Notes: generated by a model from the sequence alone, not told the origin. A stretch of 64,000 nucleotides of DNA from Epiperipatus broadwayi (GCA_028023455.1 JAQFVV010006221.1:7175011-7239010); one strand, 5' to 3'. Positions 11,521-24,164 are shown, counted from the stretch's first letter. Translations and numbers: made by a program.

Positions 11521-11668
11521 TATAGATATGTTATATTTTGGAGTTGGAGCCATCAAGACCCATAGCATACATATCATAAATGTGGTCTAATGTGGAAAAG
11601 AATTATAGTCAGCTTTGATAGAGAGGCTTTGGCTGTAGTTTTTGGAATTCAAAATTCCACCAATATAC
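11520..11668 (+). pseudogene. Gypsy RNase H, N-terminal remnant
   Basis: The frame carries FGVGAIKTHS, then a broken stretch, then SALIERLWL and FGIQKFHQY, the usual order at the start of a gypsy RNase H. It stops at the QY codons at 11662-11668, exactly where the LTR-like insertion starts. Confidence 0.65.
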
Positions 11669-12530
11669 TGAAACGAAAACCTCCAATCCCTTTCCGTTTC
11701 ACCATCAACCTAATGACCTACTCGTCTGAACTAGTTTCGAACCTATCTTATATGTAAAAATGTTATATATAAGTCGAGCGGGAAAACTTTGCTATAATGG
11801 CCGCTTGAATTGCATCATCCATTTACATACGAAAACACGCTATAATTAGACAGGTTTGATAAAATTATAGCGGAGAAATGCTCATAATTTATTATAGAAT
11901 GTTTTATTAATTTTCAGTCAATTCTAAATTATATTTCGCTATTATATTCGTATGTGGATGGATAATTTAAACCTTGGAATAACGGCAAAATGATTCATAT
12001 ATATTTAAGTTTAAATAAAAGTAATGTAAATGTTTTCTTTAATTTATTTAACGGTTTTCTGATTTAATATTTTACGTATATAGTTGAAACAAGTATTTTC
12101 TTTAAATTTGCTTTTTTTTTTTGAATAAACAAATATGTTAAAAGTTATTTAGTTTTATAAAATAAGAATTATCTGTTCGCAATTAAAAATGAGAATTTTT
12201 GTAAACAAGATATCAATTAGTGACACACCCGGGTAAAAAAGTAAAATCTGTTTTCTGATTGATTTTTGTTTGCAACAAAAGTCTTTTTCATTAAATCAGA
12301 ATACCGTTCCTTCTGCTAAGTAATAACACCTGAAAAGGAATTTAATTAATGAAAATGAATCAAATTATATAGTTTATCTATTTTGATACATTTTTTAAGG
12401 AAATTAAATATAACACCTCGGAGATTTTATCAGTTGTTGTAGAAATTGAATTATATTATTTTGCTTTAATTAAAAGTCAATTGGTCCCGAGGCTTACGAA
12501 ATTCCAGAAAGGTGTTAAAGTTTAGTAGAA

Positions 12531-12543
12531 GGATATAAATAGG
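12531..12543 (+). promoter_or_regulatory. TATA-like box in LTR
   Basis: The motif tataaata is followed about 35 bases later by gggagaatcc. It stands in the position of an LTR U3 promoter. There is no expression evidence. Confidence 0.4.
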
Positions 12544-12721
12544 CCTTATTTTAAGCGGGAAGGGAGAATCCATCTTACTTTTGAAGAGAGTCAACAGGAG
12601 AAGTTTTATTATTGTTCAACCTTAACATGTCTGGCTAAAGTCAGGCAAAATTTTGCTGCTTTCCTGTGATGGAACACCTAGTTCAATCCATCAAATGCCA
12701 AAGGAACAACCAAGCTTACAC

Positions 12722-13145
12722 CAACTAAATTTGAAGATGCCATAAGCCGTAAAAATAATTTATTTGCCTTCGTTCCGATTTCAATCCAGCTAAACAAACA
12801 CTATTTTAAAAATCGTCTCCCAACTAAATTAAAGATGCCATAAGCCGCCCAAGAATTCACCTTCATTCCAGTTCGAATATCTCCAGCCCATCTACAGGAG
12901 AACTGTTTTAATATTTAAAATCGCAGAGCTCTGTAAATTTCAAAAACAGTCATTGTTTCTTCAAAACAGGTTAGCTAACCATATTATTGAACTTTCTCGC
13001 TAAATTGTTTCTGAAATAATATTTAAATGAAATACTTTTTGCTAATTTTTTCCTTAATTCAATAGGGTAAACTGTCTAAATTGTTTCCTAAAATAATATT
13101 TTAATTCTATAAAATGTAATACTTTTGCAAATTTTTCTTTATTAA
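12722..13145 (+). repeat. Two imperfect tandem duplications
   Basis: About 12722-12830 and 12832-12935 share caactaaat, agatgccataagccg and cttc-ttcc blocks. About 13003-13075 and 13076-13145 share taaattgtttc, aaataatattt, atactttt and gc-aatttttc. Both lie inside the LTR-like insertion and may be enhancer-like repeats or slippage products. Confidence 0.65.
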
Positions 13146-14764
13146 TTAATATTTTGCTATATAATTTAATCACTGCAGTTATATTTTGCTTTTCTTTTGC
13201 TTATTTTAATTGTTGTTAATTATGCCTATGTTTCGAAACAGCGTGCACTTAATTACCAATATGTTTTTTTTTAAAAAAAGATATCATTTAAAATCTCCGT
13301 ATTATTATTTATATAGCGTCATTTCGTGCGCTGTTTCGAAACCCAAATTCATAATTTTGTCATTTAGTAAATTAATTAATATCAATATAAAATGTGGCTT
13401 TTCAACCTTTATTTATTATGTTACTAAAGATTAAACTAGCCTGGAGTGCAATCATAAGTATATTTTTTTAGTTAAGTATTCGTAAGTCCCCTATTAAATA
13501 TACTTTTCCCCCTTTTAAAAGTTTAGTAGTTATAGATAACTAAAGAGATTGAACGGGATAAAGTAAAGTTTGTATCTATATATTCCTGTCAGTAGCATAT
13601 CGTATTTCTCATGCTACAGAAGAGTTGGCTCTTTTGATCAAGCTGATGATCTAGTGTTCATTTAATATATGATCTTTAATTTATAATATCCTTCGGCTTG
13701 GCGGATGTGAAACTTATTAATATTTTTCTCGTTGTGCTGTTTTATATATAAGATGGAGCCACGGCGTTGCCAGCACATCTTCTCTTATAGGGTAGTGCAG
13801 TAGCGAAGTCTGAGCTACGGGCCAGATTAGCACGTAAGTCCCCCGCCTCTGAACCAAATAAAGGTTCCCCATTAGCAGCATGACGACCGGTTATTGGGTA
13901 AACCATTGTTTGTCACAAAAACCCTAAAACTATTCTTCCATCCGCAGAGCCACTTTATTATTATACTTTACTTGTGCCTAGCGTATTAGTAAAATCGTTA
14001 TAGCCAACTCTTCCCTCCCTAATATGCAGTCTTCGGCGTTGATCCGAAGCAATCTTGAAAACCCGTTCGATCTTAAGCTATCTGGGACGCTTTAAAAGCC
14101 CATAGTTAAAATAAATTTATTATAATTAAGATGTATTAAGTTTCACTCCAGACTTGGTTTGATTTCACGTACAATAGCCACACGAACTGATGATGAAAGG
14201 GCATAACTGGTAAAAGTTAATGTAGTGATTAGTTATATAGTAGGGTATTTGTTTCCATTAAATAATATTGGAGCAATTAAATAATAGCCAACGTATCAAT
14301 TATTGGCCTAGAGTAATGTTGTTACTTTATAAATAAAATGCCTGCCTGCATTTGCCAACAACAATTGTCAATAAATATATTTTAATTCATCATATATCAG
14401 TTTCTGTCTCATTATTAAATCAATCCAATTCACTAATTGCCCATAAGTATTCATTAGTAAAGCCCCTATTATTTAAATATGTTAGATTTTATCTGTGGAA
14501 TGTCTAGTATTTACGTTGTTTATATATATGTTTAAGTCCATGAGTCTTTTGTTTCTCCGATTTGCTAGTGGGCCGGATGAAGAATTAAATCTCGTGTGCT
14601 ACCATTGTTATGTTATCCATTGGGTGTTAGATCTGGTGCTTGGAGAGTGGGTTCGAATCCAGGCTGGTCCCTGACCTAAATCTCGGGCTTGACTGGGTTT
14701 GAAGTACATTTTGTGAGTTCCAGCTCGTGTTAGATGGATAAGCATGTTTTGACTGGCACAATAC

Positions 14765-15341
14765 GGACATTGATAAAGTTAAAAACCCATCCCAAACCAT
14801 CTTAACCCACATATGCTGCATAGCATTACTTTCCTTTCATCTTATGATTATGAATTAAGCTATTAAAACAAAAAATTAATATAAGGTACTGATGTATTCT
14901 CACGAATATTAGATAGATTGGAAGTAAAAATAGTATACCAAGTGTATCGATAATCTTCTTTCATGGTTATTAAATAATAAAATAGTAGCAGAGTGGATTA
15001 GTAATGATCCAAGATTAGTAAAGAATGATATTGTCTTTTTGGAATGTTTATGAAAATCTGTTTGTATGTAAAAAGGCATTTCAAACAGGGATAGAGTAAT
15101 AATACCTTTTCAAAGTCATAGCAAATTCCTAAGTTATTGCACAAAATGCTAAAATACTTGCTAGGAGTTACATCTAGTGACCTAAAATTAATGAAAACAT
15201 TGAGATATTTACTAAAAAGTGCACAGTGTGTCAATCAAATGCTCAATTATCTAAGAAAGAATATAATTTATGGCCACAGGGTACAAATTCATGGCAATGT
15301 GTTTATGCTGACGATGACTATTCCTTTATGGGCTATATATT
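14765..15341 (+). pseudogene. Gypsy RNase H end, spacer and integrase zinc region
   Basis: After the insertion the pol translation resumes in pieces. SSYDYELSY (about 14840) is the strand that ends gypsy RNase H, followed by TDVFSR, the usual spacer end. RDRVIIPF (about 15090) opens the integrase, then LLGVTSSDLKLMKTLRYLLK and WQCVYADDDYSFMGYIF up to 15341. Frames change at least four times and several stops are present. The histidine-cysteine zinc residues are poorly kept. Confidence 0.65.
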
Positions 15342-15695
15342 TTAGTACTTGTTGATGCTTACTCCCAGTGGGTAGAATATCACACCATAAAAAACACTAG
15401 TGTATATGAAATTGTTGATAAACTAAGTGAAATTTTTTTAATACACAGTTACCCAGAAATATTTGTTACAGATAATGGTTCTGATCTTACTTTAGAAAAA
15501 ATTGAAAAATATTTAGAAGCCTGGGGCGTTAAGCATATGTGCTCACCACCATATCATCCTGAAACTAATGGATTGGCAGAAAATGCTGTATATTACCTGA
15601 AGCTTGCATTGAAAAAAAAAAGAAACTTCCACATAAGTGAAAGAGATGATTTACTGGATATTGTTATAGCATTTTATTCCCACAGAAACAAGTAG
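15342..15695 (+). pseudogene. Gypsy integrase catalytic core
   Basis: The integrase joins element DNA to the target. One open frame carries LVLVDAYSQWVEYH (first Asp at about 15354), IFVTDNGSDL (second Asp at about 15471) and SPPYHPETNGLAENAVYYLK (Glu at about 15579). All three catalytic acidic residues of the D,D-35-E core are therefore still present. A one-base loss just before 15342 disconnects it from the upstream frame. It stops at 15693-15695, short of the C-terminal domain, and similar but broken sequence follows. This is the best preserved part of the element. Confidence 0.85.
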
Positions 15696-16288
15696 CAAAT
15701 CTCCAGTTGAATTGCTAATAAAAAGAAACTGAGGATAGGAACTAACTCTTTTACTCATTAGAGATATAAATAAGCATTTAATGTTTGGGATAAAACATAG
15801 ATTAAAGATAATTTGCATAAAGCATGGGTTAATGGGGAAATTGTTGACTTAATATCAAAATTTATAATAGCTGTAATAACTGAAGATAATGTGATTTATA
15901 TAAATCACATATGCCATTGAAGTTATGAAGCTGAGAAAATATAATCTCCAGCGGAAGCAGCAGTAGCCAATCTATAGCCACAAAAACAAAAAAAGATGAA
16001 AGCAGACACCCCAAATGCCATGAATTACAAGTGATAGTGAAAAACAATACCACACCAATAGAAAATAATATAGGATAGGAGCAGGTGACAAAGAGAATGA
16101 GAAAGCAGATGACAAAGAAAATACGATAGCAGATATCAAACAATAAAAAATACAGAAGAGTGCACAGCAAAAACAACACAGAGACTTTAAAGATAAAAAT
16201 AAATCAACCCAGACATTTAAAAGACTATTTTTGCTAAAAACTTCTCACAGAAATTTTAAGTTCTAGTTCTGTGCAGTGGGGGGAAAAG
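15696..16288 (+). other. Gypsy 3' internal region
   Basis: About 15696-15800 continues the integrase C-terminal side in broken frames (SPVELL, KRN). 15890-16200 is A-rich with repeated agca-aa words and short internal repeats such as gcagatgacaaagaaaata and variants. No env-like protein is recognisable. The polypurine tract lies at 16275-16290. Confidence 0.5.
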
Positions 16289-16606
16289 GATTTAATTAAA
16301 ACCTTTTAACTATAATTAATTAATCGTCTGTCTCTTCTCATGTATGGTTAAAATTACTACACAGAATGAAGTAATAAATAATATTTAAAAATAACAAACA
16401 AACGGTTTTCTGCTGTTTTACACATTGCTCTTTTGCTTCTAATTTGTAAAAACTGTGCTGGGACTTTTATAATTGACTCATAGCAAATCAGTGCACAGAT
16501 CTCTCTCCTAAGGTATTAAAATGGATCCAGGATTATTTAACAGGCTCATCAGTCTTATTTGTATATGTCTTCAGTTAAATAATTGTAAATATCTTTTTGT
16601 TAATAT
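16289..16606 (+). repeat. Ty3/gypsy 3' LTR, degenerate
   Basis: Partner of 8555-8837; see the shared blocks given there. It follows the purine-rich tract gggggg-aaaagg directly, as a 3' LTR should. It holds an insertion of about 30 bases relative to the 5' copy near 16515-16545. Confidence 0.75.
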
Positions 16607-16739
16607 CCAATTTTCTATGTATCTGAAAATAATGTACATGTATGTACACAATTTCTTTTCATAATTCTGTAAATTTTATCCAGACATTTTCTTCCTTTGG
16701 AATACCATAATTAATAAGAATTCTTAGTTTTAGTAAATC

Positions 16740-18140
16740 ATCAATATTCACAAATATTTATCATTTTTTATCAACTGTTTTATTCAAATTTATCACATCA
16801 ACATGGAAAGGAGACACCATTCACTTATACCACTTTATTTTCAAGTTGGATGACTACATTCTTAAGTCATTATATCGATATGGTTTTAGCTTGATCTTCC
16901 ACATGCTTTATCAGACTTTCATATATACACTGCTATCAACATGGATGGTTTTATGGCAACTTTTAACCTAGTTTTCTGTCTTTCATATTGTTCTTCAGTA
17001 TAGTCAAGGTGTATATTTTGTGGGCAAATTTCAGAATCATCATCATTTTCAGCCATTATCTATCCACTGTAGGATGAAAGTCTCTCCAAGTTCTTTCTAT
17101 CTTCTCTGATTTCTAGCCTCTCTTCTCCACATCACTCCAGCATACTTCCTATTTCATTTTTTCATCACCCGTGATCTTTTTATAGATATTTTGCAATCTT
17201 TTGGAATCCACTGGTTTCAACTGTCCATCTATTATCATCTCTTTTAGCAATATGTTCAGATCAATGCCACTTCAGTATCTTAATTCTTGCAATATTGTCA
17301 ATAACACATTTGTTCTGTTACCCATGTATTTCATTTTCAATCTTTTTTTTATTATTCCCAACATGCATCTCTCCATACTTCATTGAATGGTCTGAAGTTT
17401 TTGTATTGCTCTTTTGTTAAATGTCCATGTCTCAGATCCATAAGTAACAACTGTAAAATACATATATTAAAAACCTCCCTTTTCAAATTCATAGACATAT
17501 TTCCTTTTAATATTATTTCTACTCAAAACACTTCAACAAAGCATAATAATTTCATTCATTATATTTCCATCTTTAGTACTAATTTGACCAAGGTATTAGC
17601 AGTTATTAACATCTTTTTGGTCATCATTATCAATCTTTATTTCCATCTTTTGAGAAAATGCATTGAACATTGCTTTAGTCTTTTTAACATGTACTTTTAA
17701 CCCTACTTTTTACTTTCATCTGATACCTCTTGCAACATTTCTTGAAGCTCTAAAGCATTACTTGCAAAAATAATTACATCATCTGCAAAATCTAGATGAA
17801 TTAAATAATCTCCATTTGCTTTTATTCTCTTAGCTTCCCATTTTAATTCACAAAATACTTCTTGCAAAACTTGTTATAAAATGTTTTGGAGATATGGAGT
17901 TACTCTGTCATGTACCCTTCTCATTGTAAACTAGTATCATTATGTAATCTAATTATAGCTGTTGTATTTTTATAAATATTCTTCAGAATATGAAAATATC
18001 CTAGATCTGTATCTTGATCTAATGGGCTTTAATTACTGAAAAAATGCTTATAGAATCAAATGCCTTTTTATAATTTAAAAATCCAAAGAATAATGGCAAC
18101 TCATATTCATTGGTCTGTTTTATAACTTCTCTCAATTCTT
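16740..18140 (-). pseudogene. RTE-like LINE: RT palm to C-terminus
   Basis: Read on the minus strand from 18140 downward. LREVIKQTNEYELPLFFGF and KKAFDSI (palm motif A, about 18050-18140) come first. LDFADDVIIF follows (motif C with the catalytic DD, about 17773-17800), then ALELQEMLQE. A broken C-terminal part with HIAKRDDNRW (about 17200-17240) comes last. These motifs and their order fit the RTE/BovB-type LINE group. The minus-strand 3' end (16740-16800) has TGATA-rich sequence, like RTE tails. Stops are many. This is the continuation of 24165-24376 after the nested LINE. Confidence 0.78.
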
Positions 18141-18199
18141 ATTTTAAAATATATATTTATTGACATAATAAAATTGTACAGATAAATAATAAATACACT

Positions 18200-21100
18200 T
18201 TGTTAATGTTGGCTCGTCCATTGCTGACATTGGCTTTTTCCATCAAGACCGACTTGATAATGTGGAAGCCCTAGGTCTGGTAGATGTATGGCAGAGCCAT
18301 CTCTGCACTAGCAGGTTGATATATAGCATTCCATTTTGTTGGTATTGACCACCCCTTTTGAGGTTGGCCCAATAATGCTAATGTATCAGCTGGAATACAT
18401 GTAGTGTGAAATCAACACCTCTCTATAGAATCCGGCAGGTTGCATCAAAGACTACATTTACGATACACTACGATGTGTGGATATATCAGGTCCAAAATTC
18501 ATCTAGAGTCAGTGGGTCATACTAGTAGGCTCCATGTATTCATAACTAAAAATCTAGAGGATAATATCTTGTCCTTGTTCTGAAGAACTTTGAGCTCATC
18601 GAAAAATATAGCATTGGGGTCTGGTGTTGGTTGTGTGAACTTTGTCCTGCATCTTGTGTACCAAAAAGCATATGTCAGGAAGATAGATAACCTGATAACT
18701 GTAAAGTCACCAGAGAAGAGACAACCCCTGATGTCCAGGATTTTATCCTCTGCTAGCCTGGAAATATATTTAACAGATGATTAAAGGTCTCCTCTCCTCT
18801 AGAGCAGGCATGACAAATTGGGTCTATTTTATTTAGAAACCGCTTGTATTAGTTGGCATGGAGCCCATATTCACCTTATCAGATAATCCAAAAGTTTGGG
18901 GTCCAGTAGCAGATATTTAAATATTGTGATTTTATGATTGCTGCACCCTAGGTGAGTATACATAGCTGTATTTTCAGGATTCAACAGGCGATGTGCCTGC
19001 CAGATGCTGATTTTATTATTAAACCCTGTTGTTGAGTACCCGATGTATAAAAATTGTTGCTTAATAATGGTGTCAAGCCATGTGTCTTTACCGGGTGGAG
19101 GTCTGTCAGTAGGTATTACAGTCTCTATAATATCTGATAGAGAGTATTTTTTCCCAGGTTTACTAAAAGTGAATGCACTTTTTGGAAATTGATTGCCTGT
19201 ATTGAATGGAGACCCATACCCTTCTGTCTCCTGTGAAACTGAAGTCTGCGGTTGCTAATTGCAGTGGTCCATCCTCTCCATAAGAGCAGACTGCAGAGCC
19301 TCTGAATTTGTAGGCTGAATAATTTGGTAACTGTCATTATTGGCAGGTAGTAATTTATGCTCGCCATGATCTTCATATTAATCAGAGCAATCTTCCCTTG
19401 GAGGGACAGATATGTCCTTGACAGTGATTGAACTACCTTAGTAGCATTGTTTATGATGGATTTTTATAGGCAAGCAGACATAGCAGTCTGTGACTTGAAG
19501 ATAGGGAACCCCAGAAAACACTGAGGTTCCGCTAAAAATTGGATAGTATTTTCCTACCAGTGTTGATGCACCAGGATGATGACTTGTGAGGATTGATGGA
19601 TAACTTATAATTTTTAGTATAATTGGTAATGATGGAGTGAAGAGTCTTCAAATGTTTACGGGATGGAAGAATCACAAGTATGTCATCCATGTATGCGAAA
19701 ACCTTAATGTTTTTTTTGAGCCGGGGCACATATATCCCTGGAAGCTCTTTAATCAGAGGATCAATGTACTTTATGAACAATAGACCACTCGACGATGATC
19801 CTTGTGGTATGGATCTTGAAAGGGCAAATCCATCTGAGTAATGTCCATTTATGGAAATATGGATGTGCCTATTATTCAGGAGATTGTCCAATATCTGAAT
19901 TATCTGCTTTGATATGACCAACTGAGATAGCAATTCAAGAAGAATGTTAACATCTACGGTATCAAAGGCATTGGACACATCCAGCTAAACTGCCACTGGC
20001 CGGGATTTTCTGTTAGATCGAATGTGATCAAGCAAAATTTTCACCTCACCAATTGCAGTCAGCGCTGATGATCCCTTCCTTGCACATTGAGAGGAAGATA
20101 TATCCTGTAGAATGGCATCCTGAATTTTTTTTTTACTATACCCTCCATGACTGAACAAAATTGGTGTCATTGATATCAGCCTGATACTGCTCAGAGAGGT
20201 AGGGTCCCGGTTCTTTTTAATAAACAGGACCATGGCGATTGGATATAGGTTAGGGATTACTCTCCTTTCAATGGCGAGGTAGTTTAACATGTTTAATATG
20301 ATTCTCGCAGTAAAGAAAATTTTAAGTGAATGAACACAAACTTCGGGATAGCATAAAATCCCAGGATGAATGCTATCAGGGAGACCCTGCAACCTACTGC
20401 TGATGACCTGGAGTGTAATTCCGTGATCTGCCTCTCCAGTTGTGCCCACCCACTCCATGGCAGGGTTTGTCCGGTGACCTAAGAGTAGGTTTTGATAGTG
20501 GCTCTCTATGTGTAGAATCATATTTGCACCAGTAATGCGGCCACTACTGATGAGCAATGAAGTAGGAAGCTCCTGTTTTTTTCTGGTCCCCAGAGACCAC
20601 CTGAGATAGCCCTGGGTCCAGCAATGTTGAGCTGGCAGGAAATTCTTTGCATTTTTTGTAGCTATAATCTCTGCTACTGCTAACTGTTTCGATCTGTATA
20701 AAGCTTTTAATTCAAGTAAGTAGTCAATGTTGTGATCCTTACCATCGAAGTTTTTAATTTTCCCATTCAGACTGTCCAATTCACACATCAGTGTGGTCGT
20801 CCCCTTAAGCTTGAAGGTGTATTGGGTAATAAGTGATTGAATAATGCCTATAAATGTTGTCCAGGCCTCAATCGGGTGTAGGTGTATGAAGTTCACCTTG
20901 TGAAAAAGAATGTAGGCCTCTGAGAAAAACGCCTCAGTGGTGTTGGTTCTAGTGAACATTCTGAGACTCCAGTTGACTTTGATTTGTGGAAAATTGTTCA
21001 GCTCTAGGGATGCCATAATCGTAAAATGATCCGAAAAAGCTGTCGGTTGCAGTCTGGCTTCTAACCCATAGTGCAATTTGGCTGAATAAAACATTAGATC

Positions 21101-21994
21101 AATGAGCATGCAACTGTTTTTCGTATAGAAAGAAAATGCATCAGGTGGAAAGAATCCCCTCCCATTGAGAAATATTTTGTTGAGTAGGGGTAAGTATTTC
21201 TTTGTGAAGGACTCATAGGAGATGTTAAAGTCACCGAGGAGAAGGGTAGGTGCATTGTTATTATTAGTAATTAGGTTAAATGTGGACTATTTTCAGCAGT
21301 GGTGCATGAACGTTGGGGCTATAGACATAAATCGCATTGAAAGTGTTCAAGAAAGTAAACTCAATTGCGATTAGGTTCTGATCTAGATAAATTATTCTGA
21401 AGGAGGTTGGAGCCAGAATATTATTTATTATTACCCCAACTCCTCCCCTAGCAGCATGACCTGTAGATAAATGGGTGAATCCTATTAGTCTGATTTTATG
21501 TAGTAGTTCGAGTTTAGGTGAAATTTCATTTCCCCTATGAGCAACAAACGTGGTGAGTTTTGCTTAAAGAAATGCCTGATGACATTAATATGACCGAGGG
21601 AATTAATTCCTCGGATATTGACAGCAGAGATCAAACATTTATTGTTATCCATTGCAAGATGGCCCGCTATATTCCACCGCAGGCGGTATTCTTGAAGTAT
21701 CAGCAGACTTTTTTTATTAATTTCCATGTGGATGTTTGGAGGGATGTCTAAATCCGAAGTAGGGAGATTCACAGGCAAACTATTGGTAGAATAACTAGTT
21801 ATCAAATCAGATGGAAGATTGATCTTGCATTTCTTTTCTGTGGCTCCTTTATGCTTATTGTTAGTTGCATTTGACATTGTGGGTTTGGACTTATGCCTCG
21901 GTGGAAATGCCATCTCTTCTTCTCCTGAGCTAGGACTAGATACGACCCATGGTTTTTTTTTGTAACTGGTGTTAGGAGTGATGAATGTCTCCAT
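18200..21994 (-). pseudogene. LINE ORF2: endonuclease and reverse transcriptase
   Basis: The endonuclease nicks the target and the RT primes on the nick. From 21660 downward: NKCLISAVNIRGINS (endonuclease start), APTLLLGDFNISYESF (about 21205-21255, the GDFN motif) and AFSDHFTIM (about 21020-21045, the SDH motif). RT signs are SSIRLISMTPILF, then SNAFDTVD (19945-19978), IPQGSSSSGLLFIKYIDPL and FAYMDDILVIL (about 19670-19705, catalytic DD). SINPHKSS follows, then a GMGLHSI motif and CHACSRGEETFNHLL (about 18790-18835, a Cys-Cys-His motif). Frame breaks occur near 21490, 19980 and 19530. The C-terminal motif set resembles Tx1/L1-type elements; I/R1-type is the alternative. Confidence 0.8.
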
Positions 21995-22251
21995 CTCATC
22001 TGCGGACCAGGAAGTGGCAGAATCTATCGGTGTTAGGTAAGGAGTGATACTTTTATTAGTCTCTGCTATCAGTGTGTCACTAGGACTTGGTGATATGTTT
22101 TATTTACCTTGGATGGAGTTAGGTTTAGGTATTTCCGTCTTTTTTTTTAATGTTGGTTTGATCTTTGTCTTTATTGTTTTTACCAGCCCTATTACCAGAT
22201 GCTGTGACTGAGCTAATACCTAGGCCTTCATGCAAATTCCTAGGTTCATTA

Positions 22252-24139
22252 TTATGGTTTATTGTGGGAATCTTTTGGTTTTGATTCTAATGGCCTTTGA
22301 TTACTGTTTTGGTTTTCGTGACTATTGTTATGTGATGTGTTATGCTTGTTATCCTGATGAATGTTAATTAAGGAGGGATGATTCCTTTCATGTATTAGAA
22401 TACTTTTAGACTTTTTATTTGTTTGCTTTATGTTGAGTTCATCCTGCTGTTCTACATTGATGTGTTGTGCACTCGGTTGTTGTGAAACATGGTGCACCTC
22501 CGGAACTGAATGAGAAGTCTGTTGTTGCCTACATCTGTGAGTGCGACCTTTTTTTTTGACCACAAGATGTACATATGTGATTCATACACTTCTTAATCAG
22601 ATGTTATCTTTGTCCACAGTAGAAGCACTGTGGCCTAACCCCTGCAAAAGATAGTATCATGGGACAGCCTCTAGCCGACAACACTGTCGGAATATCTGTT
22701 GGCACTATTCCCTTTTTTAGGAGCAGTCTAAACGTTGCTTTGTTCGACAGAATGTTGTTAAATATTTTGTCAATTGGAACGTAGGTGAAACTAGTCATCT
22801 TGCCAAAAGGTTCCAATATCTCTTGTAAATAAGATTCATCTATTCCGGTAATGCAATCTTTTATTGACCCATTTAGAGTGGATGATCTGTTTATATCTAC
22901 TGAAACTATGATCTTGCCATCCAATACTTTAAATTTGCTTTTAAAGTTATTCCTGCTAGCCCAGGTCTTGAATTCGGCTGCTATATAGCGGTTATTCGGA
23001 TGTGTAGAGATCCTATGTATTTCGTTTGCAATATTTGCTCTTTTAATTAACTCAAATAAGGCATTCATTGGGAATTTAAACAGAGAACACTTTAGGTCTG
23101 TTATAATACTCTTATCAGTGCTATAGTTAGCCAGCGATTTCAGAAGAATGTTTGGAAAAGTAAGGTTAAAATTAGTGATAATAGTTTCAATTTGCTCCAC
23201 TGAAAGTTGATTTAGTGTAATGTTGCCTTCAATTGAATCCACTTGAACCATATCATCTGCATGGTGTGGTTGCTGTTCTATTAGATCAAGAATGTCCATT
23301 CCCACAGTTTTTTGATTTGTATTGCTGCCTTGCTAGTCAGGCTTGTGACCTGCAGGAAGATAGGGTTGGCCATTGCTGGAGTGGTTAACCGACCCAGCTT
23401 GGGTTATTCCAGCCCGAGCTGAACTAGCATATGACATAGGAAGTGTGATACATTTAGTTTCATCAGCAGGGTTAGTTTGTAGTTTAGTGTAATTTGCATT
23501 ATTTGAGTGTGTGAGATTTATCAAGTTATGATCGAATTCATCTTGTTTTCCCATTAATAAGGTATGTTTTGGAGTGACAGGAGGGGAGACATTATTGTGA
23601 CAAGTGTTGAGTGGTGGATGACAAGTTATGGTATGAGATTCTAATGGGTAATCAAACGATTGTTTGCAAATTATTTTTATTTCTATTTGGATGGTATATT
23701 TCCTTGAGCCATCTCGCGTTATTTCTAGTGCTGTTATGAAAAATTAAACTGGGATATGATTCACTATCTATTTGATTATGACTAGATAGTGATTTTGTGC
23801 TTGAATGCTTATCATCTGGACTTAATGCAAAGGGATTCATATGTACAGTTTCATTAGCTTTTGTCTTATATGTGTTTATAATGCTCGTTTTGTCTCCTGA
23901 TGTGGAAAGAACAAGTCAGCATCCTCGGCTAGCACCCTCTGTTCACTAGAAATGAGTTGATTTTGAGTTAGCTGGTATGTTATTATATTTTTGGGCAGGA
24001 TTTTGAATGTTTGATGACTCCAACTGGGGTTGGATTTAGGTTTATTGTGTGACTCCCGGTTATTAAGTTTGGTTTTGCAGGCATTGGTAGTGCCATCCGT
24101 CTCCACGTGTCTGGATGTGATCCATTGTACTAAAAACAC
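22252..24139 (-). pseudogene. LINE ORF1 with CCHC zinc knuckle
   Basis: ORF1 proteins bind the LINE RNA. Three overlapping or adjacent open pieces (24139-23876, 23840-23333, 23305-22604) read in the same direction with few breaks. The last, 233 codons from 23305, ends in GVRPQCFYCGQR. After one stop it continues HLIKKCMNHICTSCGQK, giving a CX2CX4HX4C-type knuckle and a second Cys pair. The N-terminal part is rich in S, N, H and T and looks disordered. 22563-22252 is Q/H/N-rich. It precedes ORF2 and shares its composition. Confidence 0.72.
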
Positions 24140-24164
24140 TTTTAAATCAAGTTTTTCTTTTGGT

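Larger units (their letters stand above)
11669..14760 (+). mobile_element. Putative long solo LTR inserted in gypsy RNase H
   Basis: Gypsy pol breaks after FHQY at 11668. Pol-like sequence resumes after 14764. The four bases before the break and after the right end are both atac (11665-11668, 14761-14764). The right end, gactggcaca, belongs to the same terminal family as the solo LTRs at 35146 and 39482. Inside lie a TATA-like box (ggatataaatagg, 12531-12543), AATAAA signals near 14330-14375 and a tRNA B-box-like gttcgaatcc (14651-14660). The left end, tgaaacg, is not the inverted complement of the right end, and 3.1 kb is long for an LTR. The left boundary is therefore the weaker one. Confidence 0.5.
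8555..16606 (+). mobile_element. Ty3/gypsy LTR retrotransposon relic
   Basis: The whole element is bounded by the two degenerate LTRs. Its domain order is gag with a zinc knuckle, protease, RT, RNase H and integrase, the Ty3/gypsy order. A run of purines at 16275-16290 (gtggggggaaaagg) directly before the 3' LTR is the expected polypurine tract. The interior is broken by stops, by a local triplication (10986-11520) and by an LTR-like insertion at 11669-14760. No envelope-like frame was recognised. All coding parts are non-functional. Confidence 0.8.

Noticed and set aside
14627-14821. Possible tRNA gene because of gttcgaatcc
   Set aside because: No acceptor stem or anticodon arm could be built. 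The word lies in the LTR-like insertion next to its end. Similar words at 31094, 36890 and 41442 likewise lack a tRNA fold.
17201-17700. Plus-strand frames at 17201-17386 and 17383-17700 as small proteins
   Set aside because: They lie antisense to the RTE-like LINE whose minus-strand motifs (FADD, AKRDDNRW) are clear.
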